Assembly (NCBI RefSeq): GCF_016653635.2
Contig: NZ_CP067420.1
Span: 1,929,501 to 1,993,500, forward strand
Reading direction: 5' to 3'
Length of the DNA: 64,000 bases
From: Skermanella sp. TT6
GTDB taxonomy: Bacteria > Pseudomonadota > Alphaproteobacteria > Azospirillales > Azospirillaceae
The notes beneath the pieces are model-generated. The model was not told where the DNA came from and did not search any database. It saw only the letters and a program-made list of their open reading frames with translations. Position 1 is the stretch's first letter. Every line of letters starts with the position of its first letter. Shown piece after piece: positions 26,120-36,151 of the stretch. Position numbers and translations under genes: made by a program.

Positions 26120-27309
26120 CCGGCGCTCCCGGCCCGTCGGAGACCGAGGATACCGAGGAAGAGGTCTTCGCGGACATCGCGCTGACCCAGCCGGACATCG
26201 GTGCCGCCGAGACCCGGGTGATCGAGCGCATCCTGACCTCGGCCAGCCTCAACGACGGACGCCTGACGGAATCCTTCGAGGAGGCCTTCGCCGCCTATGT
26301 CGGCCGCCGCCACGCGGTCGCGGTGACCAGCGGCACCATGGCGATGCTGCTGGCGCTGAAGGCCTACGGGTTCGGGCCGGGCGACGACATCCTGTGCTCG
26401 CCCTACGGCTGGCACCAGGTGGTCCATGCCGTGGCGCTGGCCGGCGCCAACCCGGTGTTCTCCGACATCGACTACTGGTCGCACACGCTGAACCCGGTCA
26501 AGGCGGCGGAACGCATCACCCCGGCGACCAGGGCGATCATCGCCGGCAACACCAACGGCCATCCCGCGCCCTGGGACGAGTTGAGGGCATTGGCCGGCGA
26601 GCGCGGCGTCGTCCTGATCGAGGACTCGACCGAGGCGATCGGCTCGACCTACCACGGGCGGATCGTCGGCAGCTTCGGCGACTGCGCGGTGTTCGACTTC
26701 TCCGAACCCGGCCCGCTGCTGTGCGGGGAAGGCGGCATGGTCGTGACCGACGACGACGGCCTGGCGTCCCGCCTGCGCTACCTGCGCAAGCGCGAGCCGG
26801 AGCATCTGAAGTCGGTCGTGATCAGCCACAATGTTCCCTGGCAGGCCAAGCTCAGCAACCTGAACGCGGCCCTCGGCCTCGTCCAGCTGAAGCGGATCGG
26901 CGAGATCCTGGAGCGCCGCCGCGCCGTCGTCGGATATTACGAGGCGGCGATGCAGAGCTTCGAGGGGATCAAACCGCCCTACCACGCGCCGGGCGTGACG
27001 GTGGTCCATTGCCACGCCTACGCGGTCCATCTCGGCACCCGCTTCTCGGTCAGCCTGCGCAACGCGGTGATCGAGGACATGCTGACCCAGGGGATCGACT
27101 CGGCGTCGTTCGGCGTCCCGCTCCATATCCAGCAATTCTACGCCGAGCGGGGCGGACGGCGCGGCGACTGCCCGGTCGCCGAAAAGACCGCCGACCGCGT
27201 GATCGCGGTGCCGTTCCACGGCGCCCTCGACCGGGACGAGGTCGAGTTCATCGTGCAGCGGCTCAAGGACGCCACCGTCAATTCCGGCGCAGGCGCCGCC
27301 ATCTATTGA
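26116..27309 (+). CDS. DegT/DnrJ/EryC1-fold protein lacking the PLP-binding lysine
   Basis: A 397-aa fold-type I aminotransferase-like protein. The family framework is clear: AVAVTSGTMAMLLALKAYGF, DILCSPYGWHQVV, VLIEDSTEAIGSTYHG and GEGGMVVTDDD. In active sugar aminotransferases the internal aldimine lysine lies five residues before GEGG (K-N-x-x-x-GEGG). Here the segment is FDFSEPGPLLCGEGGMVV with Gly199 at that place. The Asp that contacts the PLP nitrogen (IED) is kept. So the protein is likely not a normal aminotransferase; it may be a dehydratase-type or binding protein. It lies in the nifB unit, coupled to the preceding small gene. Confidence 0.82.
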   Translation: MTGAPGPSETEDTEEEVFADIALTQPDIGAAETRVIERILTSASLNDGRLTESFEEAFAAYVGRRHAVAVTSGTMAMLLALKAYGFGPGDDILCSPYGWHQVVHAVALAGANPVFSDIDYWSHTLNPVKAAERITPATRAIIAGNTNGHPAPWDELRALAGERGVVLIEDSTEAIGSTYHGRIVGSFGDCAVFDFSEPGPLLCGEGGMVVTDDDGLASRLRYLRKREPEHLKSVVISHNVPWQAKLSNLNAALGLVQLKRIGEILERRRAVVGYYEAAMQSFEGIKPPYHAPGVTVVHCHAYAVHLGTRFSVSLRNAVIEDMLTQGIDSASFGVPLHIQQFYAERGGRRGDCPVAEKTADRVIAVPFHGALDRDEVEFIVQRLKDATVNSGAGAAIY

Positions 27310-27322
27310 AGGAATCCAGACC

Positions 27323-28156
27323 ATGACGACAGCCCACACCCTGCTGGCGGAAGTCGCCGGCGGCCTGAAGGCGCGGCAGGTGATCCCGTATCTCGGCGCC
27401 GGCGTGTTCGACCTGGTCGAGGGCGCGTGCCCGATCCCCCGCTCGCCGGAGGAACTGGTCGCGGCGCTGACCGCCAAGGCCGCCGTGCCCGGCCGCATCC
27501 GCCGCCACCTGACCGCGGCCAGCCAGTATATCGAGAGCCACAAGCACCGCCGGACCCTGGAAACCATCCTGACAGGTCTGTTCAAGACCGGGCCGGAGCC
27601 CACGGCGCTCCACCGCTACCTCGCCGGAATTCCGGAACTGCCGCTGATCGTCGACACCTGGTACGACGACACCATGGCGCGCGCGCTGGCCGGCTCCCCG
27701 TTCTGGGGCCAGATCCAGGGTATGAGCCATCCGCAGTCCCTGGGCGAGTGGGTCCGCTATTTCGGTCCTGACGGCGAGCCGGCCGATGCCGATGCCGCCG
27801 CCGGCTGGAACCGGGTGCTCTACAAGCCCATGGGGGCCGTGACGCCGGCCGGCAACTACCTGGTTTCCGACAGCGACTATGTCGAGGTCCTGACGGAGAT
27901 CGACATCCAGTCGCCGATCCCGGCGGCGGTGCAGAACCTCCGGGCGGGACGCAACTTCCTGTTCCTGGGGTGCCGTTTCGACGGCGAGATCGGCCGCACC
28001 TTCGCCCGCCAGATCATCAAGCGGTCGGCCGAGCGGCATTGGGCGGTGATTTCCGGAGAGCTGTCCCGGAACGAGGCCAAGTTCATCGAGACCTACGGCA
28101 TCACGCGCATCGACCTGCCCCTGGCCGAAGCGGTCGAAGCGTTGTCCGGAGCCTGA
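27323..28156 (+). CDS. SIR2-like protein in the nif cluster
   Basis: A 277-aa protein with an N-terminal GLKARQVIPYLGAGVFDL motif (the NAD-binding start of SIR2-type Rossmann folds), a middle segment LIVDTWYDDTMARAL, and a C-terminal segment NFLFLGCRFDGEIGRTFARQ. SIR2-fold proteins bind NAD+ and may be deacylases or NAD hydrolases. Related proteins lie near nif genes in other proteobacteria, without a proven role (recalled). It is the last gene of unit A and converges on a histidine-kinase gene with a 2-bp gap. Confidence 0.75.
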   Translation: MTTAHTLLAEVAGGLKARQVIPYLGAGVFDLVEGACPIPRSPEELVAALTAKAAVPGRIRRHLTAASQYIESHKHRRTLETILTGLFKTGPEPTALHRYLAGIPELPLIVDTWYDDTMARALAGSPFWGQIQGMSHPQSLGEWVRYFGPDGEPADADAAAGWNRVLYKPMGAVTPAGNYLVSDSDYVEVLTEIDIQSPIPAAVQNLRAGRNFLFLGCRFDGEIGRTFARQIIKRSAERHWAVISGELSRNEAKFIETYGITRIDLPLAEAVEALSGA

Positions 28157-28158
28157 CC

Positions 28159-30138
28159 TCAGGTCCGGCGGGAAAGCTCCCGGACCGTGCGGTCAACCGC
28201 CGTCGCCAGGTTGCCGAACAGGTCGCTGTCCAGTTCCAGGATCGGTGCCACGGTATTGAGGTTGGCGGCGTCCTTGGCGGCGAGTTCCAGCGACTTGGCG
28301 AGCCCGGCGATCCGGGCGGCGCCCAGGTTGCTGGCCACTCCCTTCAGGGTATGGGCCGATACCGCCAGGGCCGCCCAATCCTCCGCGGCGCTGGCGTTCC
28401 GCACCCGGTCGAACTCCTTCCCGACATCGTCGCAGAAGGCCGACAGAAGCTCGGCCAGCATCTCGTCGCCCACGCCGGCGCGGATCTCCTCGATCTGCGC
28501 CTCGTCGATCAGGTCCCGGTCGTGCTGCGGCTCCGGTTCCTCCCGGCGGGGTTCCAGCTCCACAGCCGGTTCCGGCATCTTCACGGGCCCTCCGGGCACG
28601 CTCGGCCGCGTCCGGGCGACGATGGCCCTCAGCTTCCCATGGTCGATCGGCCTGGTCAGATAGGCGTCCAGCCCCGCCGACATGTGGCGGTCCATCTGGT
28701 CGGTCATGGCATCGGCGCTCAGCCCGACGATCGGAATCGACGATGCCGGCCCGGCCAGCTCCCGGATCGTCCGCGTCGCGGTCGGGCCGTCCATTTCCGG
28801 CATGTGCATGTCCATCAGCACGAGATCGTAGCCGGACGGGTTGTCCGCAGCCCGGAGGCCGCTCTCCGCGATCTCCAGCACCGCCAGTCGACCGTCCGGC
28901 ACGGAAACGATCTCGTGGCCGTCCTGCTCCAGGATGCGCTCGACCAGCATGCGGTTGATCGCGTTGTCCTCGGCCAGCAGCACCCGGCGAAAGTCGGGTG
29001 CCGTCGCCTCTTCCAGTCCGTCGTCGTCGGCATAGGCCGGCGGGGCGCAGACATGCGCCGGTATCCGGACCAGGAAGGCGGAGCCCTCGCCGGGCATGCT
29101 GGTCACGCGCACCGTTCCGCCCATCGCCTCGACCAGCCGCTTGCTGATCGCCAGCCCCAGGCCGGTGCCGCCGAACCGGCGGGTAGTCGTCACGTCGGCC
29201 TGGACGAAGGGCCGGAAGAGCTGGCGGACCTGCTCGGGCGTCATGCCGATCCCGGTATCGATCACCGCGAATTCGACCATACCTGCGGGACCGACCGAGA
29301 CCCGGACGTCGATCCGCCCGTCCTCGGTGAACTTGCAGGCGTTGCCGATCAGGTTCGACAGCACCTGCCGAAGCCGCGTCACGTCTCCCTCGATCCAGTC
29401 CGGAACGTCGGAGTCGGTGGTCACGAACAGCGACGTCTCCTTGTCGCGGGCGGTCGCGGCGAACAGCATGACCACGTCGCGGGCGATCGAGGCCGGGCTG
29501 AAGGGACGGCGCTCCAGGGTCAGGAACCCCGCCTCGATCTTGCTGAAGTCCAGGATGTCGTTAAGCACCCGCAGCAGGTCCTGGCCAGAGCGCCGGATGA
29601 TCTCGACATAGGAGACCTGCTGCGGCTCGATCGTGCAGACCTTCAACAGGTCGGCGAATCCCAGGATGGCGTTCATGGGCGTGCGGAGCTCGTGGCTCAT
29701 GGTCGCCAGGAAGCGCGTCTTCGCCTCGCCGGCCGCGTGCGCCGCCTCGCGCTGCCGCTCGGCCTCGCGCTTCGCCCCGTCGAACGCCGCCTTCAGATCG
29801 TCCAGATCCTGGCGCGTCCTCCGCAGTTCGGTGATGTCGGCCGCGGAACCGACGACCACGGCGCCCTCGCGGCTGGCGGTCAGCCGTAGCCAGCGCTCGC
29901 CGGCTTCGTCCTGATGCGGCAGGTCCACGGCGACGGCCGTCCCGGTCAGGGACGCCTCGTCGCACCGGTCCAGCAATGCCGCCATGATCGCCGTCGGAAG
30001 GGATACGGCTGCCTGGTTGGACCTGATGATGCGTGAAACGGACGATTCCGCCGGCCGTTCCACGATGACGACGGCGCTCGGGGAGGCGCGGAGGAGGGCG
30101 CCCAGCAGGGAATCAGGACCGGTGCTGTGATCGGTCAT
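28159..30138 (-). CDS. Hybrid sensor histidine kinase (PAS-HK-REC-Hpt)
   Basis: A 659-aa hybrid kinase without obvious membrane helices. Residues ~20-130 form a PAS-like sensor ending GSAADITELRRTRQDL. HisKA is MSHELRTPMNAILGFADLLK, and the ATPase carries NLIGNACKFTEDG, DTGIGM and GGTGLGLAISKR. The receiver is VLLAEDNAINR ... DLVLMDMHMPEMDG; its switch Lys is replaced by Arg (AYLTRPIDH). The C-terminal Hpt has SAHTLKGVASNLGAARI. It is a BarA-type phosphorelay kinase. The position beside nif suggests but does not prove a nitrogen or redox role. Confidence 0.92.
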   Translation of the reverse strand: MTDHSTGPDSLLGALLRASPSAVVIVERPAESSVSRIIRSNQAAVSLPTAIMAALLDRCDEASLTGTAVAVDLPHQDEAGERWLRLTASREGAVVVGSAADITELRRTRQDLDDLKAAFDGAKREAERQREAAHAAGEAKTRFLATMSHELRTPMNAILGFADLLKVCTIEPQQVSYVEIIRRSGQDLLRVLNDILDFSKIEAGFLTLERRPFSPASIARDVVMLFAATARDKETSLFVTTDSDVPDWIEGDVTRLRQVLSNLIGNACKFTEDGRIDVRVSVGPAGMVEFAVIDTGIGMTPEQVRQLFRPFVQADVTTTRRFGGTGLGLAISKRLVEAMGGTVRVTSMPGEGSAFLVRIPAHVCAPPAYADDDGLEEATAPDFRRVLLAEDNAINRMLVERILEQDGHEIVSVPDGRLAVLEIAESGLRAADNPSGYDLVLMDMHMPEMDGPTATRTIRELAGPASSIPIVGLSADAMTDQMDRHMSAGLDAYLTRPIDHGKLRAIVARTRPSVPGGPVKMPEPAVELEPRREEPEPQHDRDLIDEAQIEEIRAGVGDEMLAELLSAFCDDVGKEFDRVRNASAAEDWAALAVSAHTLKGVASNLGAARIAGLAKSLELAAKDAANLNTVAPILELDSDLFGNLATAVDRTVRELSRRT

Positions 30139-30215
30139 ACGGTGCCGGCTCCCGATAATCGATGCTCCAACGCGAGTCGGAGGTATTTAGTTCAATTACA
30201 ATAATACATCCATCG

Positions 30216-30977
30216 TCAAAGGCAACACCCGTCGCGGAAAACCACCAGCGACCCCTTGTCCATGATCGTCCATTCCTCGTCCCGGGTCAGCGGGCGGGTC
30301 GCGATCATCGTCACGACATCTTTCGCCGTCGTCTCCTGCGCGAAATCGACGCTCAGGTCTTCGTCGATCAGGGTGGCGTTGCCGAACGGATGCCGCCGGG
30401 TCAGCCAGGCGAGATTGGTGCTGCAGAAGCAGAACAGCGCCCGTCCGTCGGACAGCAGCAGGTTGAAGACGCCCATGCCGTTCAGCTCTTCCGCCAGCGC
30501 CTTGATCTCCCGGCACAGGGTCTTGAACGCCGGCGGCCGGTCCCAGCGCTCGCGCAGCCGGTCCAGCATCCAGCAGAAGGCGTGCTCGCTGTCGGTGCTG
30601 CCGACCGGCTGGTAGACCGACAGCGGCAGCGCCTTGACGCCCTTGAGTTGGCCGTTGTGGGCGAAGGTCCAGTAGCGGCCCCACAGCTCGCGGATGAAGG
30701 GATGGGTGTTCTCCAGCGCCACCCGGCCCCGGTTCGCGCGCCGGATATGGCAGATCACGTTGGTGCTCTTGATGGAATAGCTGCGGATGAACCGCGCGAT
30801 CTCCGACTCCGCGCTGGGACGCGGATCGTGGAAGCTGCGGCATCCCTTGCCGTCGTAGAAGGTGATGCCCCAGCCGTCGGAATGGGGGCCGGTCTGTCCG
30901 CCGCGGCGCATCAGGCCGGCGAAGCTGAAGCAGATGTCGGTCGGAACGTTGGCGTTCATGCCCAGGAGCTCGCACAT
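30216..30977 (-). CDS. Class II glutamine amidotransferase (YafJ type)
   Basis: A 253-aa stand-alone class II amidotransferase. The N-terminal nucleophile Cys2 is in [15 protein letters not shown], and motifs [35 protein letters not shown] and WTFAHNGQL are typical. YafJ-like enzymes hydrolyse glutamine amide; the partner substrate is not known. Its frame could be extended upstream, but the Cys must be residue 2, which fixes the start at 30977. It lies in the minus-strand group with the nif-associated ArsC-like gene and draGT, and may be co-transcribed with them. Confidence 0.88.
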   Translation of the reverse strand: MCELLGMNANVPTDICFSFAGLMRRGGQTGPHSDGWGITFYDGKGCRSFHDPRPSAESEIARFIRSYSIKSTNVICHIRRANRGRVALENTHPFIRELWGRYWTFAHNGQLKGVKALPLSVYQPVGSTDSEHAFCWMLDRLRERWDRPPAFKTLCREIKALAEELNGMGVFNLLLSDGRALFCFCSTNLAWLTRRHPFGNATLIDEDLSVDFAQETTAKDVVTMIATRPLTRDEEWTIMDKGSLVVFRDGCCL

Positions 30978-31018
30978 GCTCCTGGCCTTACGAGAATCCG
31001 GCCCTTCTGTCGAGAGGC

Positions 31019-31411
31019 TTACTGGCGCGGGCACCCCTCGATCGAGCCGCCCACCGGCGCCGCCAGCCCGATCCAGGCATCCACCAGATCCGGCTCGAAC
31101 CCGGCCTCGCGGCGGTCGCCGACCTGCATCAGGGGACGCCGGATCAGCAGGGGCGCCGCGATCAGGGCGGCCAGCGCCGACTCCTCGTCGAATCGGCCGG
31201 GATCGATCTCGCCCGACTTGACCGCCGGGGCCGACCTGTTGAACCAGTCCGCGACGGGCCGCTCGCCGAAGAACGGCCGGAGCGTCGCGGCAGTCCAAGC
31301 CTCGGCCAGGAGGTTGCGGGCCTCCACCCTATGGCCCGCTTCGGCCAGCAGGCGCTTCTGCTTCGCGTTGCCGATGCAGCCGGGCTTTTCATAGAAGATC
31401 ACGGTCGCCAT
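31019..31411 (-). CDS. nifO: Nitrogenase-associated ArsC/Spx-fold protein (NifO-like)
   Basis: A 130-aa thioredoxin-fold protein starting [20 protein letters not shown]. It has the ArsC-like C-x-G-N-x-K/R start and [20 protein letters not shown], corresponding to the L(I)-RRPL motif of ArsC. It matches proteins called nitrogenase-associated or NifO in Azotobacter and relatives, where NifO influences molybdenum/nitrate balance. It has a single N-terminal cysteine. It lies just downstream of draG (25 bp). Symbol given with moderate confidence. Confidence 0.78.
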   Translation of the reverse strand: MATVIFYEKPGCIGNAKQKRLLAEAGHRVEARNLLAEAWTAATLRPFFGERPVADWFNRSAPAVKSGEIDPGRFDEESALAALIAAPLLIRRPLMQVGDRREAGFEPDLVDAWIGLAAPVGGSIEGCPRQ

Positions 31412-31436
31412 GGCTGGAACGTCCTTTCGTCTCGTC

Positions 31437-32330
31437 TCAGGGCGTGCGGAAGGCGGGGGCCAGCGCCAGCAGCCCGTCGGTCTGCCGCTCGATCTCGGCC
31501 CGCACCTCGCCGTCGAGCTTGCGCAGCCAGCGCGCGGGTATATCGTCGACGCCATAGGTGGCGCCTGCCAGCATGCCGATGATGGCGCCGGTGGTGTCTG
31601 CGTCGCCGCCTTGGTTGACGGTCTCGACGATGGAGGATTCGACGCTGTCGGTCCGGAAATAGTAGTGGAACACCGTCTGCATCGTATCGACGATGTAGGC
31701 GGTGGACAGCCCCGAATAGGGCGCGAAGCGGAAGGCCCTGTGCTGGGCCACCAGGGCGTTGGCCTCCTCCCGGCATTCCTTGATGCCGCCGCCCAGGATC
31801 AGGCGCCGGACCATGCGGCCCAGGCACAGGACCGCGGCGTCCGACAGCGGATTGTTATGGGTGATGTGCGACTGCTCCAGGCTGCGCCGGACGAAGGCCT
31901 CGTCATCCCCGAGGGTGGAGAGGATCACCGGCAGGTTCCGCATCGCCGCACCGTTGCCGGCGCTGGTCTCGGACAGGGGAGCCTCGATCTCGCCCTTGAT
32001 CATGTAGTTCCGGATGCCGCGCCGCGTGGTGTCTCCGACATCGGCCGGAACCCCGCGCAGCCATTCGGCGTAGCCGTCGGCCACGAGCTTCAGGTCCCAG
32101 CCGCCGGCCTTCAGCACGGCGCGGCCGAGCCAGACAGACATCTCGGTGTCGTCGGTGACCTGGCCGGGCGACAGCCGCAGCCAGCCGCCGCCCCTGATAT
32201 GGCGGTGGATGCCGTATTCGCGGGCGATCTCGCTCTTGGTCATGAACTCGACGGTGGCGCCAAGCGCGTCACCGCAGGCCAAGCCGAGATACGCACCCAG
32301 GGCGCGATCCCTGATCTTCGGGTCGATCAT
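31437..32330 (-). CDS. draG: DraG, ADP-ribosyl-[dinitrogen reductase] hydrolase
   Basis: A 297-aa ADP-ribosylhydrolase that removes ADP-ribose from the NifH arginine and reactivates nitrogenase. The fold motifs are visible: GACGD-type start GLACGDALGATVEF, metal-site QVTDDTEMSVWL and NQGGDADTTGAIIGMLAGAT. Its gene follows draT by 30 bp in the same direction, divergent from nifH, the layout seen in Azospirillum and Rhodospirillum. In relatives its activity is gated by membrane sequestration via GlnZ/AmtB; those genes are not in this window. Confidence 0.95.
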   Translation of the reverse strand: MIDPKIRDRALGAYLGLACGDALGATVEFMTKSEIAREYGIHRHIRGGGWLRLSPGQVTDDTEMSVWLGRAVLKAGGWDLKLVADGYAEWLRGVPADVGDTTRRGIRNYMIKGEIEAPLSETSAGNGAAMRNLPVILSTLGDDEAFVRRSLEQSHITHNNPLSDAAVLCLGRMVRRLILGGGIKECREEANALVAQHRAFRFAPYSGLSTAYIVDTMQTVFHYYFRTDSVESSIVETVNQGGDADTTGAIIGMLAGATYGVDDIPARWLRKLDGEVRAEIERQTDGLLALAPAFRTP

Positions 32331-32360
32331 TGGCTGTGCCGTGCTTTCCAGTGAGCAGTC

Positions 32361-33224
32361 CTAGACTATCGAGGCGACGACCCGGTAGTCGCCGCCGACG
32401 ACAAGGTATTCACCTTCTCCCTGGAATGGGTAGCGTGGCAGGAGGTCGCGGAAGAACACGAGCTTGGCGCAGGGAACCCTGGCTTCGAGGATATGGTCGC
32501 CGAACTGGCCCGCGATATCCCGGTCATTGCTGAACGATACCAGGTTGTTGAGCCGCAGGACCACGGTCCGGCGGCAGGCCGTCCGGCTGTCGGACGTCTC
32601 GACGATATGATGCTCCTCGAAATCGTTGACGCCGCGGAACAGCGTCAAATGGGCGCAATCGGGACCGAACAGGCGCGGTACCGACCACTGGCAGAACTCG
32701 AACAGCAGGTCGAGCTGCTCGTGAATCCTGTTGTTGTGGAATCGGGTCGACAGCTTCTGCTCCAGGTACCCGGCCCAGGCTTCCGACGCCATCCGGCGGA
32801 TCGGCTCCTTGTGGAAGGTCGGCAACAGGCCGAAGCGGCTCTCCGCCCAGCCCTTCAGGACGGCGCCCTCCGCGTTGTTGCTGTCGAACATCCAGCCCTT
32901 GAGCAGACGCAGGTAGGAGGACCGGAAACGCTTCCGCCCGTCGGCGCCGGCGCTGCCGCTGAAGTCGGGCGAGATCCCGAAGGCATCGCTCATATAGGAT
33001 TGGAAGACCTCGGCCGCCTCGTGCGTCCCCTTGGTTCCGTCCAGCCGGACGAAGAGTTCCTTATGGAGCTGCCGCGTGCCGCTGATATGCAGAGGAACCG
33101 GCGCGTCGTTGAACGCGGTGGAGCCCAGCAGGGCGGGCGGGACCCTGACGAGGCCGGTCCGGTGCTGGCGCTGGGCTACGGGAGCGGGTTCGTCCGCTTT
33201 TTCGTTATCGTTGTCGTCGGTCAT
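32361..33224 (-). CDS. draT: DraT, NAD+-dinitrogen-reductase ADP-ribosyltransferase
   Basis: A 287-aa enzyme that attaches ADP-ribose from NAD+ to the conserved arginine of NifH when fixed nitrogen or darkness/energy limits signal it. Recognisable phrases are PLHISGTRQLHKELFVRLDG, SSYLRLLKGWMFDSNNAEGA and CAHLTLFRGVNDFEEH. The start MTDDNDNEKADE follows AAAGGTGA. It is divergent from nifH across 332 bp. DraT in relatives is switched by PII (GlnB). Confidence 0.95.
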   Translation of the reverse strand: MTDDNDNEKADEPAPVAQRQHRTGLVRVPPALLGSTAFNDAPVPLHISGTRQLHKELFVRLDGTKGTHEAAEVFQSYMSDAFGISPDFSGSAGADGRKRFRSSYLRLLKGWMFDSNNAEGAVLKGWAESRFGLLPTFHKEPIRRMASEAWAGYLEQKLSTRFHNNRIHEQLDLLFEFCQWSVPRLFGPDCAHLTLFRGVNDFEEHHIVETSDSRTACRRTVVLRLNNLVSFSNDRDIAGQFGDHILEARVPCAKLVFFRDLLPRYPFQGEGEYLVVGGDYRVVASIV

Positions 33225-33333
33225 GCCGTCACCTTTCAGACGGGTGCAGAATAGCGTCCGGCTCGCCTCTTGTAACCATCTGCCGAAAAGCCTCCCCGCC
33301 GCATGGTCATTGTCCACCCGGAAGCCGGCGCGG

Positions 33334-33349
33334 TGTGCCAGACCCGACA
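33334..33349 (+). promoter_or_regulatory. NifA upstream activator site 1 for nifH
   Basis: TGTGCCAGACCCGACA, an exact TGT-N10-ACA, about 109 bp before the -24 element. Lies in the 332-bp draT-nifH gap. Confidence 0.8.
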
Positions 33350-33362
33350 ATGTGTAGGGGAT

Positions 33363-33378
33363 TGTCAGGTATCACACA
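33363..33378 (+). promoter_or_regulatory. NifA upstream activator site 2 for nifH
   Basis: TGTCAGGTATCACACA, a second exact TGT-N10-ACA, centred 29 bp (about three helical turns) from site 1, so both dimers would face the same side of the DNA. Confidence 0.8.
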
Positions 33379-33457
33379 GCTTGCGGACCTCCTGCGACAA
33401 GCTGTCACCGGCCTAGAAAACATAGCAGTTTCAAGTAGTTGATGTAGTTTCCCGACT

Positions 33458-33472
33458 TGGCACGCGGGGTGC
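33458..33472 (+). promoter_or_regulatory. Sigma-54 promoter of nifH
   Basis: TGGCACGCGGGGTGC: perfect -24 (TGGCACG) and GG-N10-GC spacing. The -12 is GTGC rather than the commoner TTGC. 84 bp before the nifH start. Confidence 0.9.
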
Positions 33473-33478
33473 ATCTGA

Positions 33479-34456
<978 letters not shown>

Positions 34457-34464
34457 CGGCACCC

Positions 34465-34494
34465 GGGGCCGCGTTCCCTCCGGGGTGCGGCCCC
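34465..34494 (+). other. nifH-nifD intergenic hairpin
   Basis: GGGGCCGC (34465-34472) pairs with GCGGCCCC (34487-34494). No T-run. Hairpins here are common and thought to protect the more abundant nifH mRNA. A second palindrome TTGCGCCCATGGCGCA follows at ~34506-34521. Confidence 0.5.
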
Positions 34495-34604
34495 CGATCC
34501 CCTAGGATTGCGCCCATGGCGCAGTTGATCACTGCAGCGCACCGACGCGCTGGGACCACGCATCGCGCGCGCGGCGCGCAACGGAAGAGCAGCAGGAGGC
34601 CGGC

Positions 34605-36050
34605 ATGAGCTTGGCGAACGAAGAGAGCAAACAAGCGACCCAGGCCCTCATCAACGAGGTGCTTGAGGCTTATCCCGAGAAGTCGCGCAAGCGCCGCGCG
34701 AAGCATATCGGCATCCAGGCCGCCGAGGCCAAGGATTGCGACGTCAAGTCGAACGTCAAGTCCATCCCCGGCGTGATGACCATCCGCGGCTGCGCCTATG
34801 CCGGCTCGAAGGGCGTGGTGTGGGGTCCGATCAAGGACATGATCCACATCTCCCACGGCCCGGTCGGCTGCGGCTACTATTCCTGGTCGGGCCGCCGCAA
34901 CTATTACATCGGCGTCACCGGCGTCGACAGCTGGGGCACGATGCACTTCACGTCCGACTTCCAGGAGAAGGACATCGTCTTCGGCGGAGACAAGAAGCTC
35001 GGCAAGGTCATCGACGAGATCAACGAGCTGTTCCCGCTGGTCAACGGCATCTCCATCCAGTCCGAGTGCCCGATCGGCCTGATCGGCGACGACATCGAGG
35101 CGGTCGCCCGCAACAAGTCGGCCGAGATCGGCAAGCCGATCGTCCCGGTCCGCTGCGAGGGCTTCCGCGGCGTGTCCCAGTCGCTGGGCCACCACATCGC
35201 CAACGACACCATCCGCGACTGGATCTTCGACAAGACCGAACCGAAGGCCGACTTCGAGGGCACGCCCTATGACGTCACCATCATCGGCGACTACAATATC
35301 GGCGGCGACGCCTGGTCTTCCCGCATCCTGCTGGAGGAGATCGGCCTGCGCGTGATCGCCCAGTGGTCGGGCGACGGCACCCTGGCCGAGCTGGAGAACA
35401 CCCCGAAGGCCAAGGTGAACCTCATCCACTGCTACCGGTCGATGAACTACATCGCCCGCCACATGGAAGAGAAGTTCAACATCCCCTGGATGGAATACAA
35501 CTTCTTCGGCCCGTCGCAGATCGCCGAGAGCCTGCGCAAGATCGCGGCGCTGTTCGACGACAAGATCCAGGCGAATGCCGAGGCCGTGATCGCCAAGTAC
35601 CAGCCGCTGGTCGACGGCGTGATCGCCAAGTACAAGCCCCGGCTCGAAGGCAAGAAGGTCATGCTGTATGTCGGCGGCCTGCGTCCCCGCCACGTGGTCG
35701 ACGCCTACCACGACCTGGGCATGGAAGTGACCGGCACCGGCTACGAGTTCGCCCACAACGACGACTATCAGCGGACCACCCACTACACCAAGGAAGGCAC
35801 GCTGATCTACGACGACGTCACGGCCTACGAATTCGAGAAGTTCGTCGAGAAGCTGGATCCCGACCTGGTCGCTTCGGGCATCAAGGAAAAGTACGTCTTC
35901 CAGAAGATGGGCAAGCCGTTCCGTCAGATGCACTCCTGGGACTACTCCGGCCCCTACCACGGCTATGACGGGTTCGCCATTTTCGCCCGCGACATGGACA
36001 TGGCGATCAACAACCCCGTGTGGAACCTGACCAAGGCTCCCTGGGCCTGA
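34605..36050 (+). CDS. nifD: NifD, nitrogenase MoFe protein alpha chain
   Basis: A 481-aa subunit that holds FeMo-cofactor. Cofactor ligands are the Cys in [11 protein letters not shown] and the His in [18 protein letters not shown]-cluster cysteines are in [20 protein letters not shown] and [11 protein letters not shown]. The His in [22 protein letters not shown] region is also conserved. Start after AGGAGG. Complete and normal in length. It needs NifK to form the alpha2beta2 tetramer, and nifK is broken downstream. Confidence 0.99.
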   Translation: MSLANEESKQATQALINEVLEAYPEKSRKRRAKHIGIQAAEAKDCDVKSNVKSIPGVMTIRGCAYAGSKGVVWGPIKDMIHISHGPVGCGYYSWSGRRNYYIGVTGVDSWGTMHFTSDFQEKDIVFGGDKKLGKVIDEINELFPLVNGISIQSECPIGLIGDDIEAVARNKSAEIGKPIVPVRCEGFRGVSQSLGHHIANDTIRDWIFDKTEPKADFEGTPYDVTIIGDYNIGGDAWSSRILLEEIGLRVIAQWSGDGTLAELENTPKAKVNLIHCYRSMNYIARHMEEKFNIPWMEYNFFGPSQIAESLRKIAALFDDKIQANAEAVIAKYQPLVDGVIAKYKPRLEGKKVMLYVGGLRPRHVVDAYHDLGMEVTGTGYEFAHNDDYQRTTHYTKEGTLIYDDVTAYEFEKFVEKLDPDLVASGIKEKYVFQKMGKPFRQMHSWDYSGPYHGYDGFAIFARDMDMAINNPVWNLTKAPWA

Positions 36051-36151
36051 CATCAACTTGGCGGCGGCGGCGCCCGAGGCGCCCCCGCCCTCCATCCCCG
36101 CCTGCCGCCGCCGTCCGGTTCCTGCCGGCTTGGAATTCCTAGGAGACGAAT

